Assembly: GCA_001600695.1 (NCBI GenBank)
Contig: BCKQ01000002.1
Span: forward strand, 558,001-622,000
Direction of reading: 5' to 3'
Origin: Ascoidea asiatica
Taxonomy: Eukaryota; Ascomycota; Saccharomycetes; Ascoideales; Ascoideaceae
Length of the DNA stretch: 64,000 nt
The translations under genes and the position numbers were made by a program. Positions 62,201 through 64,000 of the stretch are shown in pieces; the first letter of the stretch is position 1, and each line of letters begins with the position of its first letter. The notes beneath the pieces are model-generated. The model was not told where the DNA came from. It searched no databases and saw nothing but the letters and a program-made list of their open reading frames with translations.

Positions 62201-64000
62201 ATGAAGACTGGTTCAAAATCCTCTTCTGGAGTTTCTTTCGAGCCGGGATATAATACTAATTTTTTTGAAGCCGAAGACTCTGGCTCCCAGGATACAGAAT
62301 ATGTTGATAGTCCAGATCAAGATATTAAATCGGAGAAATCAAATCAAGAAGATTCATCAAGTGATCAAAAAACTATCAATGCAAAACCTCCGTCTTGTAA
62401 GACTCACTTTCCTTTAAATTAGCTCTTTTTTGGTTGGATAATTTTGGCAACCTTTATTTCAATTATTTTTCTGTTTTTTGTCATATATGAACTTTTTACT
62501 AATTTATTTCCATTGTAGCCGCTGGTAATAGCATATTAGAATATACATCAACAGCGCTAACTGATAGAACGGCGATGCCATTTAGTGCTTTTAAAACACC
62601 AAATGTAACATCAGGAAGGTGGAGAGATATAAATAGAATAGCTGAGATTTATGGAGGTAAAACTTGTGAAAATGATGATGAAATAAATCAATTCTCCGAA
62701 AAAGGTGTTTATGATACGTTTGAAAATTATCATGATCCTTATCCTTCATGGGGTAATTCTGAAGAAATACCAATATCTAGAAATGAAATTGAAAAAATAT
62801 TTTCAACTATGGCTGAAATTTTCGGTTTTCAAGAAGATAATACAAAAAACATGTATGATCATTTATTAAGACTTCTAGATTCTAGAGCATCTAGAATGGA
62901 TCCTGCTTTAGCTTTACAATCTTTACATGCCGATTATATTGGTGGCGTTAACTCAAATTTCAGAAAATGGTATTTTGCTGCGCAATTAGATATTGATGAT
63001 ACAATTGGATTTCAGAATACTAATTCAGATGGTTTATTAAAAAAACAATTTCTTCATCAAATCGAGGAAAATGATTCTACCAATTTTACTCTTGAACAAT
63101 CTCAAAAAAATTGGTCCATAAATATGAAACAATTATCTGCTAATGATTATATTATTCAATTATCATTATATCTACTATGTTGGGGAGAAGCAAATAATAT
63201 TAGATTTATGCCTGAGTGTCTTTGTTTCATTTTTAAATGTTGTAATGATTATTATTATTCTTTAGATCTTTCAGTTCCACCTCCAAAACCCTCAGTTCCA
63301 TTTCTTGATCATGCTATTACTCCTCTTTATAATTTTTATAGAGATCAAGCTTATGAATTGAATAATGGAAAATATGTACATTGTGATAAAGATCATGGAA
63401 AAATCATTGGTTATGATGATATAAATCAATTATTTTGGTACAGAAAAGGTCTTCAACGAATATTTTTAAAAAATAAATCAAAGCTAATGGAATTTAAATC
63501 TCATGAAAGATACTTACTACTTCCTGAGGTTAATTGGAAAAAAGCCTTTTATAAAACTTATAAAGAAACAAGAACTTGGTTTCATGTTTTAACAAATTTT
63601 AATAGAATTTGGATTATTCATGTTTCAGTCTATTGGTTTTATACTTCTCTCAATTCTCCTACATTATATACTAAAGGTTACCAGCAACAACTCAATAATC
63701 ATCCATTAACACAAGTGAAATTGACGGTTATGTCACTAGCTGGGGTATGGGCATGTTTAATAAATTTGATAGCTATTATTTGTGAATATAGTTTTGTTCC
63801 ACGAAAATGGCCTGGTGCAGAACCAATAATTGGAAGATTTATTTTTCTCTTTGCTCTTTTTTCTTTAAATCTTGCACCTACTATTTTCATTCTTAGATTT
63901 ATTCCTCTACATCGTCCCTCAGATATTGCTTTTGGGATATCAATTGCCCAATTTCTCGTCTCTATTTTTACTGTCTTATTTCTTTCTGTTATTCCTTTAG
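62201..64000 (+). CDS. Second 1,3-beta-glucan synthase, FKS3-like, 5' part (runs off window)
   Basis: Paralogue of FKS1, cut by the window end. Exon 1 is 62201-62396 and exon 2 starts at 62519. Splicing rebuilds a Ser codon and gives about 559 residues here. It shares with FKS1 the blocks [65 protein letters not shown] and TWFHVLTNFNRIWIIH, then the first membrane segments. It lacks the long Gln/Pro/Tyr-rich N-terminus of FKS1. It also replaces the FKS1 Lys-rich insert after the first domain with a short Asn/Gln stretch. That reduced form fits the Fks3 branch (spore-wall related in Saccharomyces). The branch assignment is inference. Confidence 0.9.
62397..62518 (+). other. Intron of the FKS3-like gene, 122 nt
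   Basis: GTAAGA donor after 62396, TTTACTAAT branch site at about 62497-62505, and TAG acceptor at 62516-62518. The exon-2 frame then stays open to the window end. Confidence 0.9.

Overview
The window is nuclear DNA of an AT-rich budding yeast (Saccharomycotina, Ascomycota). The evidence is a full set of yeast-type housekeeping genes: Sin3, Idi1, Tim9, Ura3, Fas2, Srp54, Scd5, Pre10, Gem1, Utp13, Sdo1, Fks1, Rib3, Sec12, Ctk3, Lst8 and Ent3. Genes are dense and mostly unspliced. The few introns are short, lie near 5' ends, and have GTAAGT/GTATGT-type donors and CTAAC/CTAAT branch sites. Proteins carry many Asn, Gln and Ser homopolymers. I do not name a species. URA3 and TIM9 are neighbours here, as they are in Saccharomyces. 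CTG codons are almost absent from the conserved genes, so the sequence does not show how CTG is read.

Layout. 1-3456: 3' part of SIN3 (+). 3.9-4.8 kb: IDI1 (-). 6.1-6.5 kb: spliced TIM9 (-). 6.9-7.8 kb: URA3 (+). 8.3-14.5 kb: FAS2 (+). 14.6-15.2 kb: a TPR-only protein resembling the cyclophilin-40 tail (-). 15.6-17.2 kb: SRP54 (+). 17.9-20.6 kb: SCD5 (+). 20.9-21.8 kb: spliced PRE10 (-). 22.1-24.1 kb: GEM1 (+). 25.1-27.5 kb: UTP13 (+). 27.8-28.6 kb: spliced SDO1 (+). 29.0-34.8 kb: FKS1 (-). 34.8-38.4 kb: a 3.5 kb gap with no supported gene. 38.4-40.2 kb: an amino-acid permease (+). 40.9-41.6 kb: spliced RIB3 (+). 42.0-42.5 kb: a small membrane protein (+). 42.6-45.9 kb: a protein with KilA-N/APSES-like modules (-). 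47.0-48.3 kb: SEC12 (-). 48.9-50.8 kb: an unidentified Leu/Asn-rich protein (+). 50.9-52.1 kb: CTK3 (-). 52.5-53.4 kb: LST8 (+). 53.9-54.7 kb: a membrane-anchored cytochrome b5-like protein (+). 55.1-56.5 kb: ENT3 (-). 57.7-61.5 kb: an unidentified 1249-residue protein (+). 62.2-64.0 kb: the 5' part of a second, FKS3-like glucan synthase with an intron (+).

The genes do not form one pathway; this is ordinary scattered yeast gene order. Shared themes are cell-wall glucan (FKS1 and the FKS3-like gene), secretion and endocytosis (SEC12, SRP54, ENT3, SCD5), ribosome assembly (UTP13, SDO1) and mitochondrial import and dynamics (TIM9, GEM1).

The most unusual content is as follows. (1) FAS2 has two complete tandem acyl-carrier domains, each with its phosphopantetheine serine, instead of the single ACP of the Saccharomyces enzyme; a 119-nt core is nearly identical between them. 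(2) The 1110-residue protein at 42580-45912 seems to hold three KilA-N/APSES-like modules in a row plus a TFIIS-N-like region. (3) GEM1 stops right after its second GTPase domain and lacks the C-terminal membrane anchor. (4) The 14.6 kb gene has a cyclophilin-40-like TPR region with no isomerase domain. (5) A strongly self-complementary intergenic segment lies at 46488-46707.
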